Shown here: positions 48,879 to 60,175 of the stretch, in pieces | Position numbering within the stretch: position 1 is the stretch's first letter | How the letters are laid out: every line of letters starts with the position of its first letter | Source: Erythroxylum novogranatense | Lineage: Eukaryota; Streptophyta; Magnoliopsida; Malpighiales; Erythroxylaceae | DNA length: 64,000 bases | Direction of reading: 5' to 3' | NCBI GenBank assembly: GCA_029891385.1 | Contig: CM057235.1 | Coordinates: 18,903,120-18,967,119 of the forward strand | Translations under genes and position numbers: made by a program | Notes under the pieces: model-generated | Database searches by the model: none | The model's input: the letters and a program-made list of their open reading frames with translations, nothing else | Told to the model about the DNA's origin: nothing

Positions 48879-50290
48879 CTAAAGTATAATCAGCCTACAT
48901 ATGAGTAGCATGTTATCTCTTATAATTTCTCCACTGTGTGCATCATCTTCATCGTAATTTTCATAACTATCTTGGTTATCACTTTCCCCTCCATCGTACT
49001 CTTCATTAAGAAATGGATCATCTGGATCTGTACCAATCAAGAAATTGTGTAGAATGACACAAACCATAATAATTTTTTTTTTCTGAATGCCATTTGATGG
49101 TTCTGTGGGGGATGCTATAATCGGGAACTATTTTTCAACACACCTAATGTCCTTTCAATAATGTTACGCAATGATGAATGTTGATGATTGAATAATTTAC
49201 AAGCATTTCGTTGAGTATTCTTTGAATATTCTTTCAAGTGATATCGTTCTCCTCTATATGATGTAATAAGTCCACTTCTCAACATAAATCCATCATCAAT
49301 AAGATAGTATTTTCCTATAATGAATAAAACCATGTCAAATTGTAATTTATGGCATTTATTATTTAATAAAGTTTGAGCCCTATTTTTACCTTGGGGAATT
49401 TTAAATGAGAACTCTGGTTAGTGCAATTTTCATAATTCGTGAATCGGATGTTGTCCCTTCCCAACCAACCAATACATACGCGAACTTCATATCAAAAGAA
49501 CAAGCACACAACACATTTTGTGTTGGATATTCCTTTCTCCCACAAAATCTAGGAGCATCTTAAGTAGGTACTTTTGCATGGATATGTGTACAATCAATTG
49601 CACCAACACAATTAATCTTGACATTGAAGTATATTATTCTCAAATATTATGTGTGTTTAATATAATTATAGTAAGTTAAGAAAAGAAAATCACCTTAAAA
49701 AATGGGTAGAATCTACTACTGTTCAATATTTTCGATGGGGTTTCTAACACGTCAGGTTGTCTTAGAAACATATCCTCTAGTTGTACAACTGCTTTCAAAA
49801 CACTATGAAAATGACAACTTATAGTTTTCCTAAATCGACTCCAAAAGAACACAATCTCTCGATTGCTAACATTATGCCCTAATATGTATAGAAACTTCGC
49901 TACTTGTTCTTCAATAGTTACATTTACAATGGGCCGAAGCACACCTTTTCCAACTAATAAATCACATAATTAGTCAAATGGTTTAGGTTGCATTCTAATT
50001 ATATTTCTCCTATTAGAATGAAATAAAATTCTTCACATGATACTCTCCCCTGATTGCAGTCTCTCCGATGGTGTAAACATTTGAAGTTTGTCATTTGCAT
50101 GTCTCTTATGTAACACCCACCAATAGATCACAAGACAAACAACATGAACAAGTGCTAATTGATGTATAGGAATCAATTTTCCTTTTTGATTATTCATTCG
50201 ACTGTCTTCATCGTTCATGTATAAAAAAATAGGAGTAGTTTTTAGAATGTGAAAATCAAAATATAACAAATATGACATAGATATATCCAT
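48879..50290 (-). pseudogene. PIF/Harbinger transposase (DDE), broken
   Basis: Minus-strand blocks in order. At 50290-50033 an N-terminal segment contains MDISMSYLLYFDF. At 49942-49676 LRPIVNVTIEEQVAKFLYIL, KTISCHFHSVLKA and SSRFYPFFK form the usual DUF8040-type region and end at an intron. At about 49610-49430 VGAIDCTHIHAKVPT holds the first catalytic Asp, followed by a TAA, then FCGRKEYPTQNVLCACSFDM and LVGWEGTTSDSRIM with the second Asp. At 49333-49115 GKYYLIDDGF, YRGERYHLKEY, HSSLRNIIERTLGVLK holds the catalytic Glu. At 49067-48879 VILHNFLIGTDPDD closes the domain. The acidic triad survives but the stop and frame gaps inactivate the gene. Confidence 0.85.
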
Positions 50291-50781
50291 TTATATATGG
50301 TGTTATAAAACCAACAAGAAGCAATGTTAAAAGGGAAGCTTCATCTGAATCATTCTCCCACAGAAATTTCAAGAAAAGTAATAGCAAAACAAAGACAAAG
50401 AATACAGCCACATTGAAAAATACCTAAATTTCACAGTTGCTTCTCAACTCTCTCTGTTGAACTACACAGAAAAGGAGAAAGTGAACAATGGGTAAACCCA
50501 TATATGAGAACCCATATGTAAATAGGAGTAGTTTTTAGATTGTGAAAATCAAAACATAACAAATATGAAATAGGTATGTCCATTTATATATGGTGTTATA
50601 AAAGCAATAAGAAGTAACGTTAAAAGGGAAGATTCATCTGAATCATTCCCCCACTAAAATTTCAAGCAAAGTAATAGCAAAACAAAGACAAAGAAGACAA
50701 CGACATATCAAAATACCCATAATTCACAATTGCTTATCTCTCTGTTGAACTACGCAAAAAGGGAGATTGAGAGAGAATGTT
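50228..50781 (-). repeat. 293-bp tandem duplication at the transposase 5' end
   Basis: The plus-strand phrase AGGAGTAGTTTTTAGA begins at 50231 and again at 50524, and about 250 bp after each are closely similar. The first copy overlaps the N-terminal coding block of the transposase. The second copy is cut by the solo LTR at 50782 and continues at 52989. Confidence 0.85.
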
Positions 50782-52983
50782 TGTTGGGCCTGGGTCCCGG
50801 ATCCCCGATTCCCGAGGCGGCCCCTCGGGCTACGCCGGCATCGGGCGCCCAAACCTATCAGACCCGATCCCAACATCCCTACAAAGTTCGATTCATAAAT
50901 CACACACACAGAAACATTCTCATATAATCAAGCGCTCACACATGCATTTCAAACATGAATTAAACACCCCATAAACTAAGGGGCCTTGCCATTACAATCT
51001 GAAGAAATTTAACAAGTATTCAATCCAAAATATATGCAAATGCTCCATGATAAGATGCTCGGAGGGCCAACCAAAAACTAACTTAATACAAAGCTCCTAA
51101 CTAGCTCGAAGTTTCCGATGCCTTGCAAGATCAACGATCGGCCTGATCTTCACCTGAGGAGGGAAAGTAATGGGTTGAGCTACACAGCTCAGTGGCTAAT
51201 ATAATTATAGCCATCGGTAATTAGCACAAATTCAGGCATATGTACATATATACATTATATATATATATACAAGCATCAATTCAGGCATTCACATGCTAAT
51301 CAAGCAAATTGACACATTCAACATAATTAATTCGACTCACAAAAAACATGTCGCAAATATGCTTCATAAGAAATAGTTCAATTTATGCAATGCACATCAC
51401 ATGGCTCGAGGGTTCCATGAAAACAAAAGGGAGAAACCGAAGTTTACACCCTGAATGAAATGAGTCCATTCGGATCTCATAGGCCACAAGCGGGTAGCCG
51501 GGAGAAGGCTCTTGTCGACGTGCACGTGACGAACGAAATGGTTCCACTCTCACCCAAACAAAAGCGCATAATCATGCTCATAATCATTTTATCATATGGT
51601 TTGCTTTCATACTTTGCATTTAGTCAAAATGCCATAACCGAAGTCGAAGCATAACATGCTCAGAATCAAAAGTTAATGCTATCCATTCTCATAATTCTTT
51701 CAAAGTATAAGAAATCAAAATCATTTAAATCATCATGTTTGAACATACATAACATATAACATATATTCATACATAGGCAAGAAATTGCCTAGTCACATAA
51801 TAACTATAAGTACATTACCCGCCTAATATCGCTTGAGTATCCGACTTACTGATGTCCTTCCTCTTGCGATGGAATCGGGTCAGCTTGGTTTCCTAAAACA
51901 AACCAAGTTTCCATTCAATCAATATCCACAAAAAATATTCAAAGCTTGGAAATCCAAAATAAAGCACTAAAAGCCTATATTCGACCTCCTCCTAAAAATC
52001 CAAACCCTTCGAGGCAAATTCCGAACTTCCCTTCTTCATACAACTTGTAGTCCTTTATCTCTAGTTCACAATGAATCCAAAATCACCTCAATTGACATCT
52101 ACACCAAAAGATATGCCCCAAATACCAAAAATCATCTTTGCTGACAACACGGGTTCGCCGCGGCGAAGCCCCGCTCGTCGTGGCAAAGGGCTGTGCTCGC
52201 CGCGGCGTGCACGCAAGTGTGTGCCGCGGCGAACACCTCCTCGCATGTCGTGGGGAATATTAATTCGCACGTCGCGACGTTGCTCCCTTTCCACGCATGT
52301 CGCGGCATGTTCATACGCACGTCGCAACGTGCGGGCTTGGAGAACGACTCCGAAACCCGATTTCCAGCATTTTCCAACTTCAATCCTTTCCCAAACTCAA
52401 ATGCAACACACCTAAGTCTTAGATCATGACTTATACTACATTTCTAACCCAACAGCAACTCAAAATCAGTCATAAACACCTAAACCCACAAAATCTAACC
52501 ATTTTTGCCCTAAAACCCTAAAACCACCGATTCTACTTCATTCAACTCAAATGCAACATTAAATCTTACTGAAACAAGAGTACAAGAAGCTAACTTACCT
52601 GAAAATAGCTTCAAACTGTCGGAAAAATCGCTTGGATCACAAAACCCACTTTTCTCTTCTTCCTTCTCCACCTATGACACTTCTCCTTCTTTTCTCTTCT
52701 CTTTTCCTTTCTTTCCTTCTTTCTCCTTCTTCTAATTAAGTCAAAGGGAGCATAAAGACCATTATACCCTTCCTTGCAAAGTTTAGACCACTCCAACTCA
52801 ACCAATCTTCCCAAAATGTCCTTATCTATATTTATCCTTTTTATGCTCATTTAAATCACATTAAACACAATTAATCTCAATTCTCCACTAATACTCCCAA
52901 ATTAATCAAATTAAGGCATAAACTCTTAATTAACATAATTCATGCTTAATGACATCATAAATAAAAAAATTTAGGGTCCAACA
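50782..52983 (-). mobile_element. Solo LTR, Ty3/gypsy type, 2202 bp, TSD ATGTT
   Basis: Plus strand TGTTGGGCCTGGG...TTAGGGTCCAACA, flanked by ATGTT at 50777-50781 and 52984-52988. Sense is minus. In sense order: purine-rich leader (about 52760-52600), donor-like CAG/GTAAGT at 52598, a GC-rich palindrome island (52335-52143), one clear module (52140-51990), GTCACGTGCACGTCGAC (51530-51514), AGCCTTCTCC block (51510-51461), hairpin TGAGCT-GTGT-AGCTCA (51191-51176), acceptor-like CCTCCTCAG ending 51154, and TTTGTATTAAGTTAG shared with the LTR at 16624. Confidence 0.93.
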
Positions 52984-53529
52984 ATGTTCACTTCGGTGAG
53001 CCATATGTGTGAATCCATATGTAAAGTGAAGGAAAACATAATACAATCTCCTCACCCAAAACAAAATGCACCTAATAATAAAAGTAACGGACATATATTG
53101 TTAAAAAAATTCCACAATGAACAGAAATAAGATAGAAAGAAGGTTTCGACAAAGAGGAAGACTCACCGGTGACCAAGTCTTCTGGCTCCTCTTCTGCTTC
53201 CCTGACAATAAACAACACGAGAAGAATGAAAAGTGGTAGAACACGGAGAACGGAAAGAGAAATCTATAAATGATAAGCTTATGTATAGTATAATAAATGA
53301 GTTTGGGTAGGGTTCGTAGAAATAACTAGTAAGAAGAATTATTGAGGGTATATTAGGTAATATATATTTATTAGTTTACGTTCCGTCCTAAACCCCCTGC
53401 CTAAATCAGAGATTTTGTTATTTTCACTGTTTAGGATGGAATGGAACGTAACATGAAACTCTTCGCTTCCATCCCATTCTATTTCATTCCGTTATGAACC
53501 CCTCAAACAAACGATGGAAGTGTGTTAAG
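52984..53529. other. PIF right-side sequence
   Basis: No gene is seen. Near 53401-53529 phrases such as GGATGGAATGGAACG and CATTCCGTTATGAACC form the inner part of the PIF terminal repeat region. Confidence 0.6.
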
Positions 53530-53534
53530 TTCCA

Positions 53535-56384
53535 TGTAACATCCCGTCACCGATGGGAAGGTTACATTGGTAAATTGAGACGGGTTAGGATTTTTACCGC
53601 ATATTATTGACTGAGCATTCATTTGGCCTCTAATTTTAGAGGAATGGATCTTTTGCACATGCACATATAGGTACATGCATTCATGACATTTTCCCGGCTT
53701 TTAATTTTGATACTGACATGAATTGTGAAATTGGGAGATAATTAGATTTGCTTATGATTTGATGGGAATTTTAGAATATTTGAGTTTGAATAATGAATTG
53801 GAAATGTTCTGGAGTAATTGCCAATTGATAGTGACTCTTCGGAATTTTCTAGAAAAATTCGGGAGAAAAAGTTCGGACTGGAAATTCTCCGAGTAACGGA
53901 CCGATTGATTGTATAAACACTGAGATAACTGGTAAATGGCAATGGAAAATTTATATATGATTTTAGAGATTAATATCTCGAGCCATTGAAATTTAGAGAC
54001 TAAGTGGACTGGAAATGAATTGAAAAGAGAAAGAGATTTAAATGTTTTGCGAGGAAAAAGACCAGAGACTTAGGTGATTAACCTTTAAATATCTAAGGTT
54101 ATAAGGGAAGAAGAAAGAAAAGTCTTCCTCCCTAGGGCAAATTTTCCTCTCCTTCGTTCGATTCTCTGTTTCTTCACCGTGCTTGATCTTTGGCTGGTTG
54201 GTTGATAGCTCCTTCTCCTTGTGTAAAGCCAAGCCTAAATCCTAAGGAAGATGATCTTTGGTGTGGTTCTGGGAGGAAACCGTTGGTGTTAAAGGTTTGG
54301 AGGATTTTCAGAAGATTTGAGGATTTATGCTTAATTGGTAAGTTAATGGGTTTAACGTTGGTTATTTGTTAGTTTAATGCATGTATGGGTTAATTGTGAA
54401 AGATTGTGGCGGTTTTAGTTAAGTTACCATTTGATTTAGAGAGAGAAATGGCGAAAAACTGGTCGAAGAAGACGACCTGCGACTCGCACATCGCGACATG
54501 CGCGAAGCCTCTCCGCAGCGAATCGACATTTAATTCGTCACAACGAGTGGGAAGGAAGACGTCGCGGCGAGCTCTAAAACGTTGGACGTCGCGGCGAGTT
54601 CCTCTCGACGTCGCGGCGAGCTCGAGTTGTCCACGCCGCGACGAGTCCTCTCCCATGCGTCGGGGCGAGCCCTAAGGAAAACGTTCACCACGGCGAGCGT
54701 CATTACACATCGCGGCGAGCGCCTGCAGACGTCGCGGCGAATGGTTTGAGGTCGCGGCGAGGGATAATTTTCTGATTTGAGTTAATTTGGTTTTTGAGGT
54801 ATAACTAATGGTGTAGACCTCCAATTAAGGTGATGTTTAATTCGTTATGATCTAGAGAAAGAGGTCTACAATTGAGGAAAAGGATGAGAGTTTGAATTCC
54901 GGTTTTTGAGATCTCAATTATAGAAAGAAAGTTAAAAATGTGATTGTATTGCAACCTTAGGAATGTTCTTGATAACTGGAGTATAATGTGAGACTTTGAA
55001 AGTAAATTCAATGTTACTGGGAATTTTAGGAACTGAGCATAAAGGATGAATTCGATCTAGAGAATAGTGATATTGATTTGGAGGTAATACCCTAGCGAGT
55101 ATGACTCGATAAATTGACTGAATATTAGAAATGGAATTGATGGAGTTCCATAACATATTATTGAATTGGAAGTGAGTTATTATTGAGCAATTGAGTAAAA
55201 GGTTAGATGTGTCAAAAGAAAGTGGAAAATGGGAAATAGCACTCGGAAAGTCATGAATAGGCATCGTACATCTTTTATTTACGGCATGTGCATCATCAAA
55301 TTGTTTTGACTGTGCATTTTGTAATGGAAATTATTTGACTGTTATAGAGGCTCCGATGGACCGATATTCCAAGGATATTGCTGGGACTTCCAGGCTATAG
55401 CTCGGAAGTACAAGTGAGTAACCTAGTTGATTCCTCAATCTATGTGTGTTTAATATTATATGCATTAATGCCATGTGGAGATAATGGATGGATATGTGTG
55501 TTTGATTGTGATGGATTTCGGACCATGGGTGTCAGAAATATTGGAAACTTGATATTGAAGTGCTATTGTGCGTAAATGACTATGAATGCATCAATGAAAT
55601 AAATTGTAAATGTATATGACCGGAATACCGGAACGAAGGTCCGAAGGAATGAGAAATGGCATTGAAAGGTAAATGATTGTAAATAGAAATTAGAGCATAT
55701 GCATTCATGCATAAGAGCATGATCAGATAATGACAGTTGTGACCGAAGCCGCCAACGTAAGAGCCACAGGCTCACTGTATCAGGGCTTCAAGCCCACCGA
55801 AACACTATTACTGAACCGAGCCTCGAGGTCGAGGGGAGTTAGTGCATACCTTGAGGGCTCTCCTACTCCCTAGACGCGTCTACTGAATACTGATCACTGA
55901 TAGGCGCTCGGTCACAACACCGTAATAAATTGGACAGTGTCACATGTGCATTGCATATATGGTGTGATTGAATGTGAATTGTGTGAAAGGCGAAATGCCT
56001 TACATTTGAGAAATGTGATTGTATGTGATTTATGGTAAATCGATTGTATATGCATGAATTGAGTGAACCATCGATGATGGTTTCTCACTGAGTTCGCAAA
56101 CTCACCCAATATTGCAATTATTTTTCAGGAATTAACGAGTACACCATTAAACAAACGGGAGTATGATTATTGCAAAAGAGTTAGAGTTGAAGTCAGGATC
56201 AGTTTCACGTCTGCATTAGAGTCATTCGGTATTATTGTAAATTTGTAACTCTGCAAATTCCGCAGATTAGTACTGATATGTATTTAAACTGTTTTGACTG
56301 CTCTAGCATACCACCCTCGTGAGGCACGGGCTCGGGTATCACCATCGATATCAGGTTCGGGTCTTGCGGGAGTGGGATGCTACA
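53535..56384 (+). mobile_element. Solo LTR, Ty3/gypsy type, 2850 bp, TSD TTCCA
   Basis: It starts TGTAACATCCCGTCACC and ends GTGGGATGCTACA, flanked by TTCCA at 53530-53534 and 56385-56389. It lies only 42 bp from the right end of the PIF element. In order: TATA-like CCTTTAAATA (about 54082), purine-rich leader, donor-like TTG/GTAAGT at 54338, an island of about nine CGTCGCGGCGAG-like units (54478-54757), a module (54780-54910), hairpin TGAGTT-CGCA-AACTCA (56089-56104) and acceptor-like TTTTTCAG ending 56128. Confidence 0.93.
54478..54757 (+). repeat. CpG-dense CGTCGCGGCGAG island
   Basis: About nine variants of ACGTCGCGGCGAG within 280 bp in an otherwise AT-rich LTR. The core TCGCGGCGA is close to palindromic. 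Confidence 0.9.
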
Positions 56385-56429
56385 TTCCATCCCCTTCCAT
56401 CCTTAACCCCTTAACCAAACAGGGCCTTA

Positions 56430-58094
56430 AGAAATCTTAGAGGGAATCATTACCTAAGTAAGTTATTTAATATTAATTAATCTTGTTGTTATCTATGTTC
56501 TAATTCATTACTGTGTTTAATTTTAATAATACCATCATCTTATTCACCAGTTAGATAATAGAAAAGAAGTTATTACTAGTACTTATAGTCCTTGTGGGAT
56601 TAATCCTTGATATTCACTGACATTATACTATAGTTTCATAAGTGAACTTACCTGTGAGATCTATAGAGTAAAGATCAACACATCATCAGTTATCTCCATA
56701 ATTTAGAAAAGCGCATTAATATCATATATTAAAATGAAGCTATCAATAAAGGGTCGTTAGCGCTTTAGTTTGATTGCGTAGGAAATCTAAAAAGAATTTC
56801 CCTCTTTATCTCTTATAGATGTTTTTAAACAAAAACAGATGTAATTTTTGATTGCAAATGCTTGGATTCCCCTGTTCTATACACAATTCCACCATGGAAT
56901 TTAGTAAGGCATGATCTATGTTATCAAAGCACCCTCCTATATTTGTTTTAAGAGTAATAAGTCGATCAATCTTCTCCCATCCTTCGACAAAACTACCTAA
57001 ATACATAATTAGATCTTTGATGAAATATTAGCTTCTTTTGCATGCCCAATGGCTCTAATGTTCTACAGTACATTACTATCTGAATAATACAAGAAACTAT
57101 ATCAAGTTCATTACAAAACTTCTCATCCAAATAATCATTTATACCAAATGATAAGTGTATTTGGCTTTATTAGCAATTAATGCTACATTGGAACTTTTCC
57201 AATCTCAAAATAATATTATTCCAAATAAAATATACCTTAACTAGGATTTACTTTTAAAGTTAATATTCTTATAACCTTGAACTCAAATATCAACTTATAC
57301 ATAAAATAATAGATATCTTTAATACTTCACAAGTATCAAATATCTCAAATCTGAACACGTTTAGTATATTATCTACGCACTTAGAGTATAATAGGTTGTT
57401 GCCTTTTCATATACAATGTGAATTGTTCTTGCAAAATTATATTTTCAATATTTGAAAATATGAATTATTGTTCTCTTTATAAGCAATATGTCTCTATATA
57501 CTCCTACTAAAGAGGACAACTATACTCCCACTAACCTTCTTGTAAACATGATAAATTCATAATTATCTCCAAAACAAACTCTTTAAATCCATCATGAAAA
57601 TTAATTTTCAATATTTTGTAACCTTTTGCCTTTTAACTATACCTCAAATATATCAACAAAGGCACTAGTTCCAATTAATGTATTATTATGATATTTGAAC
57701 TTTTCAAATTTTATTTTACTTTTCTACTTATATTGAGAACTATTCTTTTATAAGTATATTGAAGAAAATAATTTGTTCAATGAGTTTGTAAGATTATATC
57801 CAACCTTTTAGACATCTCATAACCTTTTATATTCTAATTTAGTTATAAACTTAATGGATAATATTTGCTTCAACTAAGCATTAAATCCCAAATCATTAAC
57901 TTTGACTTTTAAAAATCTTAACATTTTATATCTAATATAAAATCCTACTAATTAATTTAATTAAAATTACGAAAGGTAGTTAATTGTACTAGGCATAAAT
58001 ATAAAAGAAATGAATATTGCACCATACAATACCTCATATTTTATTTTCCTTCTTACATAAATCCATACTATTATGGAAATTTCTTATGAAGGTA
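56430..58094. other. AT-rich intergenic DNA
   Basis: No supported gene. A minus-strand frame at 57006-56806 looks more protein-like than its surroundings (see findings). The remainder is AT-rich with no recognised element ends. Confidence 0.45.
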
Positions 58095-59110
58095 TGTTAA
58101 GTCAAAATGACTTTACTTAGATATAATTTTGATGTATAACAAAGAGAAAAATAAAAGAAAAACAAAAGCAGACGAAGCAACAAAGACGCAGACACAGACG
58201 TGAATTGAAAGAACAGACGCAGACGCAAGCAATACAGAAGAAGCAAAGCAGACGAAGTAATATAGACGAAGAAACACAAACACAGACGCAGATGCACAAT
58301 AAGATGTAGATGAAGAACGCAGAAGAAATAAACAGATTCAGACACAAAATAAACACAGACGAAGCAACGCAGATGCAAAAGAGAAATACAGACGCAGACG
58401 GAGACACAGTAGTCAAACAGACGAAGACGCGAATTGAGAAGCAGAGCAAGAGTCGATTCGGGTTGATTCTGTAACTCAATTGATTAACTGTTTCTGTTAA
58501 AGAAACAAGATTCAAGAAACAAGAATCAAGAATTAGTTGGAGACGAAGGCTATAAATACAAGTCGAAGTCAAAGATTGCAAAGTTAGTTGAAAAATTGCA
58601 AATTAGTAGATTTACATCTACGTGATCGTAAAAAGTATTCTGTGCAAAATAGTTGAGAGCTATTTTTACTGTAACAAGTGTTCAAACACTTATCTGTGAG
58701 AAAGTGGTACAGATAGCCTGCAGAGGCTAAGTGTTAAAGAATACTGATTGTAGAGACCTGAAGAAGATCGTAAAGAATACTTGTAAAAGTTGAAGAGATA
58801 GTGAAATCTCAGAAAGAATTCTGAGGACTGGACGTAGCCCACGGTTTGGGGTGAACCAGGATAAATCATTGTGTCAACTACTCTTACTCTATATCTCTTT
58901 TAGATTCAAGTTGTATCATTACTTAATTAGTATACAAAGTATTCAAAGTTTTTGATTATTTAGAATCTATCAGAAGTTCTGTAAAAGAATATTATTTCTA
59001 ACAAATCATTTTTGAAAGAATTTCAAAAAAGGGGAATACACAATTCAACCCCCCTTCTCGTGCATTCTATATCGTTTTATAAGCATTATATTAACGTGTG
59101 ATTCACTTCA
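58095..59110 (+). repeat. Candidate 5' LTR of the SIRE-like copia
   Basis: It runs from TGTTAAGTCAAAATG to TGATTCACTTCA, two bases before the primer-binding site. A TATA box GGCTATAAATACA lies at about 58549. The left limit is inferred, since no 3' LTR is available for comparison. A CAGACG-rich array fills 58160-58430. Confidence 0.6.
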
Positions 59111-59167
59111 ATTGGTATCAAAGCAAGGTATCCAAGGATCACTTTAGCAAAGTGTGGATCAAAGATA

Positions 59168-60175
59168 ATGGCGGAATCACATGTATACATTGCAGAAGGA
59201 GCCTCAGTCACTAGACCTCCAGCATTCAATGGAGAAGATTATCATTACTAGAGAGATAGGATGCGACTATTCATAGAATCTACTCATGTCGACCTTTAGG
59301 ACGTGATAGAGAACGGACCTTACACACCAGTAGATGAAGATGACAATTCTATTCCACGAATTAGATGGACGGCTGATCAAAAGTCAAGAATATAGCTGAA
59401 CTCAAAGGCGAAGTTCTTCTTGACCTGTGCCCTAAGCAGGAGCGAGTATGACAAAGTCCACGGATGCGACACTGCGAAGGATATGTGGGACACATTGTCC
59501 ATTGCTCACGAAGGCACAAGCCAAGTTAAAGAATCCAAGATAAGTATTCTTGTGCAGCAGTACGAACTTTTCAGGATGAAAGATGAAGAATCTATTGATC
59601 AAATGTTTGGAAGATTTCAAACAATTGTCAATGGATTGAAAGCTCTTGGAAGAACATAAAACAATCAAGATCATGTTCGAAAGATCTTAAGAAGTCTTCC
59701 GAAGAGGTGGAGACCTAAAGTTACTGCGGTGCAAGAAGCCAAAGATTTGAGCGTGCTAAAGCTTGACGAGCTGCTTGGATCCTTGAAGATTCATGAAGTT
59801 GAACTCGATGCTGAAGATAAGCCCAAACGGGACAAGACGATAGCGCTGAAGGCCGGACAAAAGAATCACAAGACTCAAAGAAGGAGGAAGTCATCAAAAG
59901 CGTTAAAGATTGAAGAATCAAGGAATGACAACTCCAGCCAATCAGAAGAGTCAAGTGATGAAGACGACAAATTATCTTTCATCTCTAGAAAGATAAGACG
60001 CATGTGGAAGAAGAAGTCCAGAGCAAACTAGACTTTCAAGAAGAATGTCAAAGATGAAGCTAAACCAGAGAAGTCATCTGTCATTTGCTATGAGTGCGAT
60101 CAGCCTAGACACTACAAGTCTGAATGTCCTACTCTAAAGAAGAAACCAAAGAAGAGTAGAGAAGGCAAGAAAAGC
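59168..60175 (+). pseudogene. SIRE-like copia gag, broken
   Basis: ATG at 59168 gives MAESHVYIAEG, then RPPAFNGEDYHY and, after a stop at a former Trp codon, RDRMRLFIEST. Further blocks are CDTAKDMWDTL, FRMKDEESIDQMFGRFQTIV, LRSLPKRWRPKVTAVQEAKD and a basic segment. The zinc knuckle CYECDQPRHYKSEC (about 60087-60128) keeps all C-C-H-C ligands, although the usual Gly before His is Arg. At least five stops are present, mainly TGG to TAG and CAG to TAG. Confidence 0.88.

Larger units (their letters stand above)
34155..56426 (-). mobile_element. PIF/Harbinger DNA transposon, expanded to 22.3 kb by nested insertions, TSD TTA
   Basis: The left end GGTCCTATTTGGTTA and the right end, read inward, GGCCCTGTTTGGTTA agree at 13 of 15 positions and are flanked by TTA (34152-34154, 56427-56429). 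Subterminal text such as GGTTCATAAYGKAATG is shared by both sides. The transposase (48879-50290) and a Myb/SANT-like companion gene (47723-48595) are on the minus strand. Removing the LINE-plus-gypsy block (about 34202-45366), two solo LTRs and their TSDs leaves about 6 kb including a 1.4-kb foldback, a normal size for an autonomous PIF element. Confidence 0.85.

Noticed and set aside
52071..52429. Arg-rich frames on both strands
   Set aside because: They arise from the CpG-dense palindrome island of a solo LTR and have no domain.
58097..58581. Cys/Leu-rich minus-strand frames
   Set aside because: They are complements of the CAGACG-rich LTR array of the copia element.
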